This document shows positions 51,688 to 60,610 of a stretch of 64,000 bases of DNA, piece after piece. The notes beneath the pieces were generated by a model. The model was not told where the DNA came from. It searched no databases and saw only the letters and a program-made list of their open reading frames with translations. The translations under genes were made by a program, and so were the position numbers. Within the stretch, counting starts at the first letter, position 1. Each line of letters begins with the position of its first letter. The DNA is from CAYPHY01 sp964410625 (GTDB lineage: Bacteria > Chloroflexota > Anaerolineae > Promineifilales > Promineifilaceae): NCBI GenBank assembly GCA_964410625.1, contig CAYPHY010000018.1, positions 21,836 to 85,835 of the forward strand. Direction: 5' to 3'.

Positions 51688-51848
51688 CTACCTGCTCTTT
51701 ATAATTGGTGTTTCACTCAGCACGAAATTCTGTTCCGGCCCATTCAGCAGGAGATAGTAATCTTCCAACCAGTCTCGACCGAGGCCGACTATTGACATCT
51801 GCAGATACTGTTACAGGTACTATTAGTGCCGGAGGATCGAAAAGCTTG
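51688..51848 (-). pseudogene. Remnant of a retropepsin-like aspartic protease gene
   Basis: One frame reads FDPPALIVPVTVSAD (about 51805-51848), like the N-terminus of clan-AA aspartic proteases. A different frame reads SIVGLGRDWLEDYYLLLNGP and continues EQNFVLSE to a stop at 51688, like their C-terminus. The central part with the catalytic DTGA is missing. Such genes often follow DUF5678 antitoxin-like genes, as here. Assignment rests on recalled family wording, so it is tentative. Confidence 0.4.
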
Positions 51849-51861
51849 TCGTAAGTAATCA

Positions 51862-52257
51862 CTAACCAACGATCCTTACGGAGGGCATACGGACTTTCCG
51901 AGGCCATGGTTCTGAAACCAGGCTAACAAAAACGATAGGCCCATAATTTTGTCGTGCCTGCTGAAGCACGTCTAGCTTTTTGTCCCCACTGGCTACTACT
52001 TTTCCTTGATATATCGCTACGTACTGTCCGGCGTATTGTTCCACCAGACTCGGCCGCAGTCGCTCGAAAGCGGCAACCTCCCGCTCAAAGGCGGCCGCCT
52101 TCTCATCAGACCCGTTTCGTTGGACTGGTTCCGTGCTATCCAGTTGGTCAGCCACCATTTCGGCAACGAGGATATCGGCCGTTTTCTGCTCTATTGCTGC
52201 CCGTTGTTCGAGGACTTTATACAAATCTTCCGGTAATTGCACCGTATAATCAGCCAT
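51862..52257 (-). CDS. DUF5678-type protein
   Basis: A 131-residue protein. The N-terminus (YTVQLPEDLYKVLEQRAAIE) looks like a small helical DNA-binding or dimerisation module, and the C-terminus has the DUF5678 wording YAGQYVAIYQGKVVASG, then ARQNYGPIVFVSLV. AAGGAGTGCTC precedes ATG 52257. The unit resembles addiction-type gene pairs, but its likely partner downstream is only a remnant. Function unproven. Confidence 0.7.
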   Translation of the reverse strand: MADYTVQLPEDLYKVLEQRAAIEQKTADILVAEMVADQLDSTEPVQRNGSDEKAAAFEREVAAFERLRPSLVEQYAGQYVAIYQGKVVASGDKKLDVLQQARQNYGPIVFVSLVSEPWPRKVRMPSVRIVG

Positions 52258-52392
52258 GAGCACTCCTTCTTGCTTCAATGATCGTATTATACATCATGGC
52301 GAGAGGGATTTCTGCTACTGTCCTGGTTGGACTGTACAGATTGCTTGGCGGCCGAGGCGTAATCAGGTTTGGCTCCCCCGACTAACCTGGCA

Positions 52393-53160
52393 TTAATGAT
52401 GTAAGATTTGTGACAAGAATAGCTTGGTGCGCTCGTTTTTGGGATTGTTGAAGAAATCTTCCGGCGTATTTTGTTCGACAATCAAGCCCTGGTCCATAAA
52501 GATGATCCGGTTGGCAACGCCACGCGCGAAGCCCATTTCGTGCGTCACGGCGAGAATGGTATAACCCGCCCCAGCCAGATCGCGCATCACGTCCAACACC
52601 TCTTTGATCATCTCCGGGTCGAGCGCGGAAGTCGGCTCGTCAAAGAGGAGGATGTTTGGCTCCATCGTCAGTGTGCGGGCGATGGCGACACGCTGTTGCT
52701 GGCCGCCGGAGAGCTGGCCGGGATATTTATTGGCCTGTTCGGGAATACCGACCCGCGTCAGCCAGTGCATCGCCCGTTCTTCGGCCCGTTCCCGCGTCCA
52801 TTTGCGGACGTTGATGGGGGCCAGGGTCACGTTTTCCAGCACGGTCAGATGGGGAAAAAGATTAAACTGCTGGAAGACCATCCCCACCTCGCGCCGGATT
52901 TCGGCGATGTTGCGCACATCATGGCTGAGGGTGATCCCGTCCACAATGATCTCTCCCTCCTGATGTTCCTCCAGGCGGTTGATCGTGCGGATAAAGGTGG
53001 ACTTGCCTGAACCGGAGGGGCCAATGATCACAATCACCTCGCCCCGTTTTACAGTCAGGCTGATCCCTTTTAGTGCTTCAAAATCTCCATACCATTTCCG
53101 CACCCCGCGGCAAATGATAATTTCTTCCGTTTTTGGTACTGCTGCGACTGTTGTCGTCAT
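52393..53160 (-). CDS. aapP: General amino acid ABC transporter ATP-binding protein
   Basis: A 255-residue ATPase of the polar-amino-acid type: Walker A GPSGSGKST, Q-loop VFQQFNLFPH, signature LSGGQQQR, Walker B ILLFDEPTSALDPE, switch His in VTHEM. AGGAGAG supports ATG 53160. It is the last gene of a binding protein-permease-permease-ATPase run on the minus strand, the order of the AapJQMP/BztABCD importers. The C-terminal FNNPKNERTKLFLSQIL is typical. Confidence 0.93.
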   Translation of the reverse strand: MTTTVAAVPKTEEIIICRGVRKWYGDFEALKGISLTVKRGEVIVIIGPSGSGKSTFIRTINRLEEHQEGEIIVDGITLSHDVRNIAEIRREVGMVFQQFNLFPHLTVLENVTLAPINVRKWTRERAEERAMHWLTRVGIPEQANKYPGQLSGGQQQRVAIARTLTMEPNILLFDEPTSALDPEMIKEVLDVMRDLAGAGYTILAVTHEMGFARGVANRIIFMDQGLIVEQNTPEDFFNNPKNERTKLFLSQILHH

Positions 53161-53286
53161 TGCTTCTCTCCTGAAATTAGCAACGAATTGGCGCAAAGAT
53201 TGCTTTGGCGCAAAGATTGCTGCGCGAATTGTTCCGAATTGGATTAATGTTGGACCTCTAGCTGTTCACTCTCTACTCCTCACGCA

Positions 53287-54807
53287 TTATCTTTGTCCAA
53301 CGCCTAACTGTCGCTCCAGCCGACGGCTACGGGCGGCCATGATCAGATTGAGTGTGAAGTAGACCAGTGCGGCGAAGACGAATGGTTCGCGGCGCACGCC
53401 CAACCAGTCGGGCTGGGCAGAGATCAATTCAGCCACGCCGAGCAGTTCGGTGACACCAACGATGGCGACCAATGTCGTATCCTTGAAGAGCGAGATAAAT
53501 TGTCCGACGATGGCGGGAATGACGATGCGCAAGGCCTGGGGCAAAATGATCAGGCGATACTTTTTGTAAGTGCTGAGGCCAACGGCATCGGCCGCCTCAT
53601 ACTGCCCTTTGGGAATGGCTTGCAAGCCACCGCGCACATTTTCGGCCAGATAAGCGGCCGAAAACAAAGCCACCGCCACCAATACGCGCCAGGTCCCCAA
53701 GATGGTTGTTCCCGGCGGCAGGAGTAGCGGAAAGAGGATAATGGACATGAACAGCACAGTGATCAGCGGCACGCCACGAATGATCTCGATATAGAGCGTG
53801 CTGAAGAAAGCGACCACGTTGCCGCGAAAAGAGCGATGAAAAACATAGGCAACCAGCGGAATGAGCAACGGCCATAAGGCCAGCAGTCGCTGGAGCAGGG
53901 TCTCCGCTTCGGTCAACCCTTCAAGGGTACTCGTCAGCAAGCCCCAGATGGTCAGCACGGCCGCCACGCCAAAGGTCAACCAGGCGGGAATGCCGCGAAT
54001 TTGACTGCGCCGTCCCAAGGCGAGCAGCAAGCCCAGCGGGAAGGAGGCGATAATGCCGAAGAGGGCGATGATTAAGGTTAGTAGAAACCCACCCCAGGCC
54101 ACATCGGGATTGAGCGCGGCCAATGGCCCGCTGGAACCCACACCACGTAGTAAAAGATAGGCGACGAAGGGAGTGATGAACCAGAGGAAAGTGAGGATGC
54201 GGCGCGGCCGTGATTTCCGATAGCGCTCGCGGTAAAGGAACAAGCTGGGAATGAACAGGGCCACATTCCAGGCAATCAGCGCCCAGATACGCCAAATCTG
54301 GCCGCGGGGAAAGCGAAAAATCATCAAATTGCTGAAGTTGTCAATCACCGCGCCCCAGTTCGCCCCAGGGTTATCAAATCGTCCCAAGGTCTGCGCCGCT
54401 ACCTCCGGATTGGTGGAGAAGCTGGCACGGACGATGGCCCAATCAATAAAACCACGAATAGCCGCAATAATCAGCAAGATCAACAACAAAGTAATCAGCA
54501 CATTGCTGACTGAACTATATAAGTTGTTGCGTAGCCATTGTGTCTGCCGCGTGTGATGGCGGCGGACTTCGTTGACTGCTGTCAGGGCGACTGATGCTGC
54601 CCAGGCAAGCACGACGACGGCCGTCAGCAAGGGCGCCTCTATTAGCTGGCCGAACATCACCCGCACCGTCACATAAGCGAGGACGAGCAGCCACAAGAGC
54701 AACCAGGGGCTGCGCGTAAAGTTGTCGCGCAGGAACTGTTCCCAGTTAAAGTGGACTTCCCCGTCGCCGCGGACAACAGATTGTAGACTTTGATAAATCG
54801 TTGTCAT
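53287..54807 (-). CDS. aapM: General amino acid ABC transporter permease (AapM-like), long form
   Basis: A 506-residue membrane protein, clearly longer than typical AapM (about 380). The C-terminal half is a standard His/Glu/Gln-type permease domain with the EAA-like loop GQYEAADAVGLSTYKKYRLI and LPQALRIVIPAIVGQF. The N-terminal half has extra hydrophobic segments (about residues 22-60, 90-112, 165-215) not expected in the short family members. The start is one base after the stop of AapQ, so translation is coupled. It pairs with AapQ to form the channel. Confidence 0.9.
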   Translation of the reverse strand: MTTIYQSLQSVVRGDGEVHFNWEQFLRDNFTRSPWLLLWLLVLAYVTVRVMFGQLIEAPLLTAVVVLAWAASVALTAVNEVRRHHTRQTQWLRNNLYSSVSNVLITLLLILLIIAAIRGFIDWAIVRASFSTNPEVAAQTLGRFDNPGANWGAVIDNFSNLMIFRFPRGQIWRIWALIAWNVALFIPSLFLYRERYRKSRPRRILTFLWFITPFVAYLLLRGVGSSGPLAALNPDVAWGGFLLTLIIALFGIIASFPLGLLLALGRRSQIRGIPAWLTFGVAAVLTIWGLLTSTLEGLTEAETLLQRLLALWPLLIPLVAYVFHRSFRGNVVAFFSTLYIEIIRGVPLITVLFMSIILFPLLLPPGTTILGTWRVLVAVALFSAAYLAENVRGGLQAIPKGQYEAADAVGLSTYKKYRLIILPQALRIVIPAIVGQFISLFKDTTLVAIVGVTELLGVAELISAQPDWLGVRREPFVFAALVYFTLNLIMAARSRRLERQLGVGQR

Positions 54808-54808
54808 T

Positions 54809-56437
54809 TTATCGCTCCACCAGGGCAATCCGCTGGTTATACCAATTGAGGAAGAAGGAAATCAGCAAGCTGAATGAGAGATAGGCGGCCATGACCACCA
54901 CAAAGACCTGTACCGCTCGCCCTGATTGGTTCAAGGTGACGAAGGCGGTGAAAAAGAGGTCGGGGTAAGCAACGGCAATCGCCAGACTGGAGTTTTTGAC
55001 CAGGTTCAAATATTGGCTGGTCAGCGGCGGGATGATCACGCGCAATGCCTGGGGTAAGACGACAAGACGCAGACGTTGCGACTCCGACAGGCCTAAGGCC
55101 CGCGCCGCCTCCGATTGTCCGCGCGGAACGGACTGGATGCCCGCCCGCACAATTTCGGCGATGAATGCCCCGGTGTAGACGGTCAGGCCGAACAGAATGG
55201 CGGCAAAGTTGGGGGAGAGCCGTAGACCGCCGACAAAGTTAAGCCCTTCAATGCTTGGCACGGCAAAGCGCAGTGGTGCTTCTGCGACGGGAATGATCAT
55301 ATGTGCGCTACCATCTTCTAGCACCGCGCGTTCGCTGGAAAGCATAACCTGGGGGGCGACCAGTAAGGCACACTCCCCGGCTACGTAGGCTTCGGTGGCC
55401 TCGGCCATGCTGTCGCTGCGATTGACCCGATAGGGCACATTGGCATGCCGCAGTTGGGGCGTCAGGTTGAACTCGGCATTATTTCCTTCAACGGTGCAGA
55501 GTGTAACGGCGGCTTCGTCAATTTGCTCTTGAGTCAGACGGCCGTCGGCCAACGCTGCTTGCACCTGGCCCAAGTTCTCTACCCCCAACTGTCTCTCTGC
55601 TCTAGCAACCAGGGTGTCAATGCCTTCAATACGCGATGCCTGTGAAGTCATAAATCCCTGATTATTGGCTGCGCTGCCGCTGGCGACAAACCAGCCAACG
55701 ATGACCACAACCAGAAAGGAGACAATCATCCACAACGGCCGGTTCGCTACCTCACCGGTTTTCTCCTCGCGACGGCCGAGAAACATCCACAATGCTTGTG
55801 CTTGCAGCAGACCCAAAATAATGAAGGCCAGCCACACCGCAAAAGAAGGCATGAATACCGGGCCAGGAATGTTGATGCCGCGCTGGCTCAAATAGATAGG
55901 CAGTCCAAACGGTTGGGTGGCCTGGCGAATATTGGGGAAGAGCAAAATAACGCCAAAATAAAGAAAGAATAACTGCAAAAGAAGTGGCGTGTTGCGGATG
56001 ATGTCCACATACCAACGGGCGATGTTGCTGATCAGCCAGTTGGAAGAAAGGCGGGCGATGCCGGTCAAGGTTCCCAGAATGGTTGCCAGGATGATGCCAA
56101 AGAAACCGACCTTGGCTGTGTTCAACACCCCAACGAGTAAGGCCCGGCTATAGGACATACTGGGATCATATTCGATGACGGACTCGGAAATGGGGAAGCG
56201 GGCCTCCAGCCGCAAGAAATCAAAGGCACAGCGAATGCTGGAGGAACCATCGCGACAGAGGAACTGACTCTCGCCCAGGGTTAAGAGATTTTGGGCCACG
56301 TTGTTGACGAGCCAACTGGCGGCCGATACGAACAAAACGAAGAAGATGATCTGCGCCAGGACGCCGATTACGCGTGCATCGCGCCAGGGAGGAATTCGCT
56401 CCTGTCCCCCCGGCGCTCCTGGACTGAATGCGGCCAT
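54809..56437 (-). CDS. aapQ: General amino acid ABC transporter permease (AapQ-like) with embedded binding-protein-like lobe
   Basis: A 542-residue permease, about 140 residues longer than usual AapQ. The first part is ordinary (FDFLRLEARFPISESVIEYD, LVGVLNTAKVGFFGIILATI, DIIRNTPLLLQLFFLY), as is the end (EIVRAGIQSVPRGQSEAARA, LPQALRVIIPPLTSQYLNLV). Between the membrane helix ending near 252 and the one beginning near 405 lies a hydrophilic insert. Its residues 312-382 align without gaps to residues 186-256 of the operon's own binding protein, with about 20 of 71 identical, including two cysteines. The insert is thus an extracytoplasmic lobe-2-like domain. Function inferred: ligand handover or sensing. 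Confidence 0.9.
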   Translation of the reverse strand: MAAFSPGAPGGQERIPPWRDARVIGVLAQIIFFVLFVSAASWLVNNVAQNLLTLGESQFLCRDGSSSIRCAFDFLRLEARFPISESVIEYDPSMSYSRALLVGVLNTAKVGFFGIILATILGTLTGIARLSSNWLISNIARWYVDIIRNTPLLLQLFFLYFGVILLFPNIRQATQPFGLPIYLSQRGINIPGPVFMPSFAVWLAFIILGLLQAQALWMFLGRREEKTGEVANRPLWMIVSFLVVVIVGWFVASGSAANNQGFMTSQASRIEGIDTLVARAERQLGVENLGQVQAALADGRLTQEQIDEAAVTLCTVEGNNAEFNLTPQLRHANVPYRVNRSDSMAEATEAYVAGECALLVAPQVMLSSERAVLEDGSAHMIIPVAEAPLRFAVPSIEGLNFVGGLRLSPNFAAILFGLTVYTGAFIAEIVRAGIQSVPRGQSEAARALGLSESQRLRLVVLPQALRVIIPPLTSQYLNLVKNSSLAIAVAYPDLFFTAFVTLNQSGRAVQVFVVVMAAYLSFSLLISFFLNWYNQRIALVER

Positions 56438-56471
56438 ACCTGTACCTCCCGTTGATTAGTGGAGCGTGGTG

Positions 56472-56513
56472 AGTGATTAGTGGAGAGTAATAATAAGCTC
56501 TCCACTAATCACT
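56472..56513. repeat. Perfect 16-bp palindrome between aapJ and aapQ
   Basis: AGTGATTAGTGGAGAG (56472-56487) and its exact complement (56498-56513). In binding-protein operons such hairpins can protect the upstream mRNA, raising binding-protein output. Confidence 0.65.
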
Positions 56514-56550
56514 GTTCACGCTCTACTATTCACTATCCACTCGTCACTAA

Positions 56551-57687
56551 CTAACGGAACGGCATCGCGTAGAGGATACCGCCCTCGGTGTAGAGATTGT
56601 TCAGGCCGCGGGGCAGATTAAAGGGCGTATCCGGGCCAAGATTGCGATTGTAAATGTCGGCATAGTTGCCAACTTGTTTGATCACCTGGTAGCAGAAGTC
56701 GGCTTCCAGGCTCAGTGCCAGGCCCAGATCGCCGGTTTCGCCAAGCAGGTTCTGGATCACCGGATCGTCGCCACCGAGGAAAGTGTCCACGTTCTCCTGA
56801 TTAATACCCAGTTCTTCAGCCTGGATCGTGCAGAAGACCGTCCATTTTACAATGTCGAACCAGTTGTCGTCGCCATGGCGTACCAGGGGGCCTAGTGGCT
56901 CCTTAGACATGGTTTCTTCGAGGATGGTGTGGGCCGTCGGGTCAGCAAGCAAGATTTGCTGGGAAACGAGACCAGACTTGTCGGTGGTGAAGCCATCACA
57001 TTGGCCCTGATCGTACGCTTCGCGCGTGCCATCAGCATCTTCAAAGACCAGTGGCTCATAGTTAATGCCTTGCGCTCTAAAGACATCGGCCAGATTCAAC
57101 TCGGTCGTAGTTCCCGACTGGACGCAGACGGTTCCGCCTTCCAGGTCTGCCAGGCTGTTGATGCCATCTTCGATGCGCACCATCATACCCTGACCATCAT
57201 AGAAGGTGGTTGGGGCAAAGTCGAAGCCAAGCGAGGTGTCGCGGCTGATGGTCCAGGTGGTGTTGCGGATTAAGACGTCCACTTCGCCGGTCTGCAGGAC
57301 GGGGAAGCGTTCGTTGGCGGTTGTCGGCCGAATCTCCACCGCAGTGGCATCACCCAAGGCGGCCGCTGCCACCGCACGGCAGAAGTCAATATCGAACCCT
57401 TCAAACTCATTGGTGTCCGGGTTTAGATAACCGAATCCAGGGACAGCCTGGTTGCCACCACAACGCAACACACCATTCGAGCGCACCGTTTCCAGCGTAT
57501 TACCGGCGACAACGGGCGGCGGGGCTTCATCTCCTCCACCATCGGCCGGGGTTTCTGCCTCTACTATACGGGTGACTTCTACAACGCGAGTCACTTCTAC
57601 CGTTTGCTGCTGGCCGCCACAGGCCACCAGCGCCAGGGCCATAATGACCAGAATAGCTATTAAAAGGACATTTCTTGATTTAGACAC
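56551..57687 (-). CDS. aapJ: General amino acid ABC transporter substrate-binding lipoprotein
   Basis: A 378-residue binding protein. The lipobox is LVAC with acylated Cys at residue 23, followed by the lineage-typical linker VEVTRVVEVTRIVE. The mature domain is of the AapJ/BztA class: LETVRSNGVLRCGGNQAVPG, GFDIDFCRAVAAAALGD, RNTTWTISRDTSLGFDFAPT, NYADIYNRNLGPDTPFNLPRG. Lobe 2 carries the cysteine pair Cys188 and Cys230. GTG 57687 follows GGAGGAG. It heads the aapJQMP operon, importing a broad set of L-amino acids. Confidence 0.95.
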   Translation of the reverse strand: MSKSRNVLLIAILVIMALALVACGGQQQTVEVTRVVEVTRIVEAETPADGGGDEAPPPVVAGNTLETVRSNGVLRCGGNQAVPGFGYLNPDTNEFEGFDIDFCRAVAAAALGDATAVEIRPTTANERFPVLQTGEVDVLIRNTTWTISRDTSLGFDFAPTTFYDGQGMMVRIEDGINSLADLEGGTVCVQSGTTTELNLADVFRAQGINYEPLVFEDADGTREAYDQGQCDGFTTDKSGLVSQQILLADPTAHTILEETMSKEPLGPLVRHGDDNWFDIVKWTVFCTIQAEELGINQENVDTFLGGDDPVIQNLLGETGDLGLALSLEADFCYQVIKQVGNYADIYNRNLGPDTPFNLPRGLNNLYTEGGILYAMPFR

Positions 57688-58342
57688 TTTTCTCCTCCAA
57701 GTAACTTGTATTGCCTCATTGAATGGCAGACACCATGATAAAACCAGGGGCTAGTACCATGTGCTGTGTGTCTTGCTCTGTTTCGGGAGGCTGCTTATAA
57801 AGTAGACCGCCACTTACAGACTGGCACAGTTGGGGAGTTGCCAGAGAAGTGATGGTCTGTTGCCGAAGAGACGGGCGTGACCGGACGCGACGCGGCCGAA
57901 TCACACAGCAGGAACTACTTCCTTACGTTTAGTCGTTATTTCCATATCCAGGCGTAAAAGTTCTGGCCTCACCTCCTCTTGGTATTGAACAACGGCCGCT
58001 ACCGCTGCTGCGACCGGCTCTCTATGGCGATTATTCACTTGATGACACAAAGTGTGATCGGACGACCACGGTGGTGAATACGAAAGGAGAGGCTGGTTGA
58101 TCGTGCCGGTGGACAGGCGACATGACCCGTAAGATGTTTTTCCTTGACAAACATCTTACCGGTAGGAAGAAGGGCAAGCATTCGTTCCGGCATCCAGCTC
58201 TGATCAGTATTAGCCTCTGTAGGGATTGACAATCAGCTTCAAACACGCCCGACCCTCATGGCCGGGCCGCCCCATATTAATGGGACGCTCATCATTCACC
58301 CATAATATATCATGCGTCTTAAATGAGCAACATTTGTGATGG
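57688..58342. other. Intergenic region, 655 bp, with a hairpin
   Basis: No gene is supported. It includes a perfect 11-bp hairpin (GTAAGATGTTT at 58129-58139 and its complement at 58149-58159). It must contain the aapJ promoter on the minus strand. Confidence 0.55.
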
Positions 58343-59347
58343 TTAGAAAGGCAACATCGTATCCACACAAATTGCCAAAAGCAGCACCAGCAAGTAGATA
58401 TTAGAGGACATGAAGAGGCTGCGGGCGTTGCGTGGGGCGGGGTCGGCGATCAGCCGCACATTGCGCCAGAAGAGATCGGCCGATACCACCAACACCGGCA
58501 GAAAGTAGAGCCAGCCCAACTCCGGCAACGTCACCAGCAGCAGGCCAAAGACGGCCGTTGGCAACGTATGGCTCATCACCCACCACGCCGCCTGACGCGG
58601 GGAGGTCTGCACCGGCAACATCGGTACATCGGCACGGCGGTACTCTTCCTTATAGAGGATGGCCAGGCTCCAAAAGTGGAAGGGCGTCCAGAGGAAGAGG
58701 ATGGCCGCCAGCACGAGTGCGCCGACGTTGTTCCATTGTCCGGCGGCCGCGCTGCCGCTGAGCACGGCCGCGCTGCCCGCCGCCCCGCCGATGACGATAT
58801 TCAGCAGCGTGCGCGGCTTGAGCCAGATGGTATAGATGCCGACATAGATGAAGGCGCCGAGGAAGAGGAAGAAGGAGAGGGCGGGATTGAAGGGTAGCGT
58901 CACCAGTACCGGGATTAGCACCAGCAGCGACCCCACCCAGGGGACCCAACGCGGATTGGCGATCTCGCCGGTGACCAACGGCCGTTTGCGCGTGCGCCCC
59001 ATCAGGCTATCCCGTTCACGCTCCCAAAACTGGTTCAGCGCCGAGGCTCCGGCGGCGGCCATCCCTCCCGCCACCCAGGTCAGCAGAAAGACATCTAGCC
59101 CCGGCCAGCCACCGGCGGCGAGAAACGCCCCGGCTGTGGCCGCCATCAGCAACAAAAAGACAATCCGCAGCTTGAAGAGAACCACCATCCGCCGCAGCCA
59201 CTCTTGCCAGCCCGCCAGTGCGGTGGATTGGATGGGTTGGGTTGGCTGGACGGGTTGAATAGCGGCCGTTGGCTGTGGATGGGTGTCGCTCTTTTCCAGG
59301 GCGGTCTGGGGGATTAACGGCCGTTCAGAAACCTTCGATAAGGACAT
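58343..59347 (-). CDS. ctaB: Protoheme IX farnesyltransferase (heme O synthase)
   Basis: A 334-residue UbiA-type prenyltransferase with about eight or nine membrane helices. Both signature motifs are present: ALNQFWERERDSLMGRTRKR (about residue 103) and YKEEYRRADVPMLPV (about residue 239). It attaches farnesyl to heme b, giving heme O for cytochrome oxidase. The N-terminus before residue 45 is Pro/Gln/Thr-rich (QPVQPTQPIQ) and probably disordered. CGGAGCAAGC precedes ATG 59347. No cytochrome oxidase genes are adjacent, so it is detached from its usual operon. Confidence 0.94.
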   Translation of the reverse strand: MSLSKVSERPLIPQTALEKSDTHPQPTAAIQPVQPTQPIQSTALAGWQEWLRRMVVLFKLRIVFLLLMAATAGAFLAAGGWPGLDVFLLTWVAGGMAAAGASALNQFWERERDSLMGRTRKRPLVTGEIANPRWVPWVGSLLVLIPVLVTLPFNPALSFFLFLGAFIYVGIYTIWLKPRTLLNIVIGGAAGSAAVLSGSAAAGQWNNVGALVLAAILFLWTPFHFWSLAILYKEEYRRADVPMLPVQTSPRQAAWWVMSHTLPTAVFGLLLVTLPELGWLYFLPVLVVSADLFWRNVRLIADPAPRNARSLFMSSNIYLLVLLLAICVDTMLPF

Positions 59348-59378
59348 GCTTGCTCCGTGATGATTGCTCAATCACTTT

Positions 59379-59482
59379 AGGGCTTACGTATTTGCATCGA
59401 ATGAACGCGAATTGAGGTCTATTTTTCGCGCCGCAAAACTTGCGCTAATTCGTTGCAAAAAATTCTTTACTGCGTAAGTCCT
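59379..59482. mobile_element. MITE-like element, copy 2
   Basis: Ends AGGGCTTACGTA and TGCGTAAGTCCT are imperfect inverted repeats matching those at 32861-32983; length about 104 bp. Interior GCGAATTGAGG and CGCTAATTCG pair weakly. The remaining sequence to 59604 has no gene. Confidence 0.5.
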
Positions 59483-59604
59483 ACACTTTTTGTTTGCAAT
59501 CACTCTTGTGAAAATTGTAACAGGCTTCACAAAGGACTTCAAACAGTTTAGCACAGGGCAAGCAAGGTTTATATCTTTTCTAACTTCTGTTGAGGATATA
59601 AATT

Positions 59605-59666
59605 AGAAACCGGGTTTCTTAGCTTCTATATGACGGGACCGCTTGCACGGTAGAAACCCGGTTTCT
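59605..59666. terminator. Palindrome AGAAACCGGGTTTCT after the DJ-1-like gene
   Basis: Each 15-base arm (59605-59619, 59652-59666) complements the other perfectly over a 32-base loop, and each arm is itself nearly palindromic. It lies three bases past the stop of the minus-strand gene. Confidence 0.65.
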
Positions 59667-59668
59667 GC

Positions 59669-60127
59669 TTAATCGTGTAACAAATTGATCAGGTGGTTGG
59701 CGAAGTCGATCAGGTTGGTGTCTCCTTGTGTCAGGTATAGCTCTGGATGGTGGTAGTCCAGGCGGGATTGGGTCATCACGGCCGCGGCCGTGCCCATTGC
59801 CGCCACATAGCCACCACTGTTCCAGGTTTTCGCCAATAGTTTGTGGGTGCGTGGATCATTGACGATTGCCAGCGTACAGGCCGGACTGCCGGGGAGGAGC
59901 AATAGCCGGAAAACGATGGCATTGTCATGGCGGTCGAGCGAGTAATCAGCCCGTACCGACAGGCCGTGTGCGCCAGTGATCAACCCGGCCGAGAGGCTGA
60001 TCAATGAAACAGAAAGACCGGCTTCGCGTAGACGGTCTAGACAGTAGACGACATTTCCCTCATCAAACGCAGGCGCAATGAGAATAGCGATCTTGTGGCC
60101 TCCGTTGTTTCCATTCCTTTTCAACAT
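59669..60127 (-). CDS. DJ-1/PfpI-like protein lacking the nucleophile cysteine
   Basis: A 152-residue protein with the flavodoxin-like DJ-1/PfpI fold: KIAILIAPAFDEGNVVYCLD, SVSLISLSAGLITGAHGLSV, FRLLLLPGSPACTLAIVNDP. At the nucleophile elbow, where the family has Ala-Ile-Cys-His/Gly, this protein reads AAMGTAAAVM; the catalytic Cys is gone. It is therefore probably not a peptidase, deglycase or amidotransferase and may bind a ligand or be degenerating, although the frame is intact. Isolated gene with palindromes on both sides. Confidence 0.75.
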   Translation of the reverse strand: MLKRNGNNGGHKIAILIAPAFDEGNVVYCLDRLREAGLSVSLISLSAGLITGAHGLSVRADYSLDRHDNAIVFRLLLLPGSPACTLAIVNDPRTHKLLAKTWNSGGYVAAMGTAAAVMTQSRLDYHHPELYLTQGDTNLIDFANHLINLLHD

Positions 60128-60174
60128 GGTATATCAGTTATCCTACTTCTATAGAGAGTCCTACCCGCCAATAC

Positions 60175-60230
60175 GTAAGCATTTAGACCTCTGAGGTTTT
60201 GAGGAAAACCTCAGAGGTCTAAATGCTTAC
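60175..60230. repeat. Perfect 26-bp inverted repeat with 4-base loop
   Basis: Arms 60175-60200 and 60205-60230 are exactly complementary (core ACCTCTGAGGTTTT, loop GAGG). Further on, TATAAAAGAAT at 60282-60292 pairs with 60299-60309. No gene is supported in 60128-60610. Confidence 0.8.
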
Positions 60231-60509
60231 ACCCAAATTGGCACGAGAGGGCAGGGTGTGATATGCTGGTGTGGTCTGGGGTATAAAAGAATCAGACTAT
60301 TCTTTTATAGGGTTTTCCAAGACCCCTCCCCCCTAGCACGAGAGAGACACATTCAAGACTACAATTGGTATAAAATTGTTCTCCTGTCCTGAATGACCCT
60401 ATTGTAAAGCATGATGAAACAGATGTATACAGGGGTGAGGAGCAAAGCTGTGCAACATTTCACAGAATGTGCGGCCGCGTGCAATTTCGTGCGCCATGAT
60501 GGGTAGGAT

Positions 60510-60590
60510 CTCACGCAAAGACGCAAAGATCGCAAATCCTGGCGACCCTTCGACTCCGCTCAGGGCAAGCTCTTTGCGTCTTTGCGTGAG
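60510..60590. repeat. CTCACGCAAAG hairpin with nested repeat, upstream of the NB-ARC gene
   Basis: Perfect 20-bp arms (60510-60529 and 60571-60590) enclose a CCCTTCGACTCCGCTCAGGG-type element. The right arm ends 20 bases before the ATG, just ahead of GAGGAGG. Same arrangement as 3752-3820. Confidence 0.75.
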
Positions 60591-60610
60591 CTGTTTGAGG
60601 AGGTATAGAT

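Noticed and set aside
51713..51907. 64-codon frame as an intact MazF-like toxin
   Set aside because: It overlaps the DUF5678 gene end, lacks MazF motifs, and its parts fit better to a decayed aspartic protease.
58031..58246. Minus-strand frame of 71 codons in the aapJ upstream region
   Set aside because: No ribosome binding site, no recognisable motif, and it runs through a perfect hairpin.
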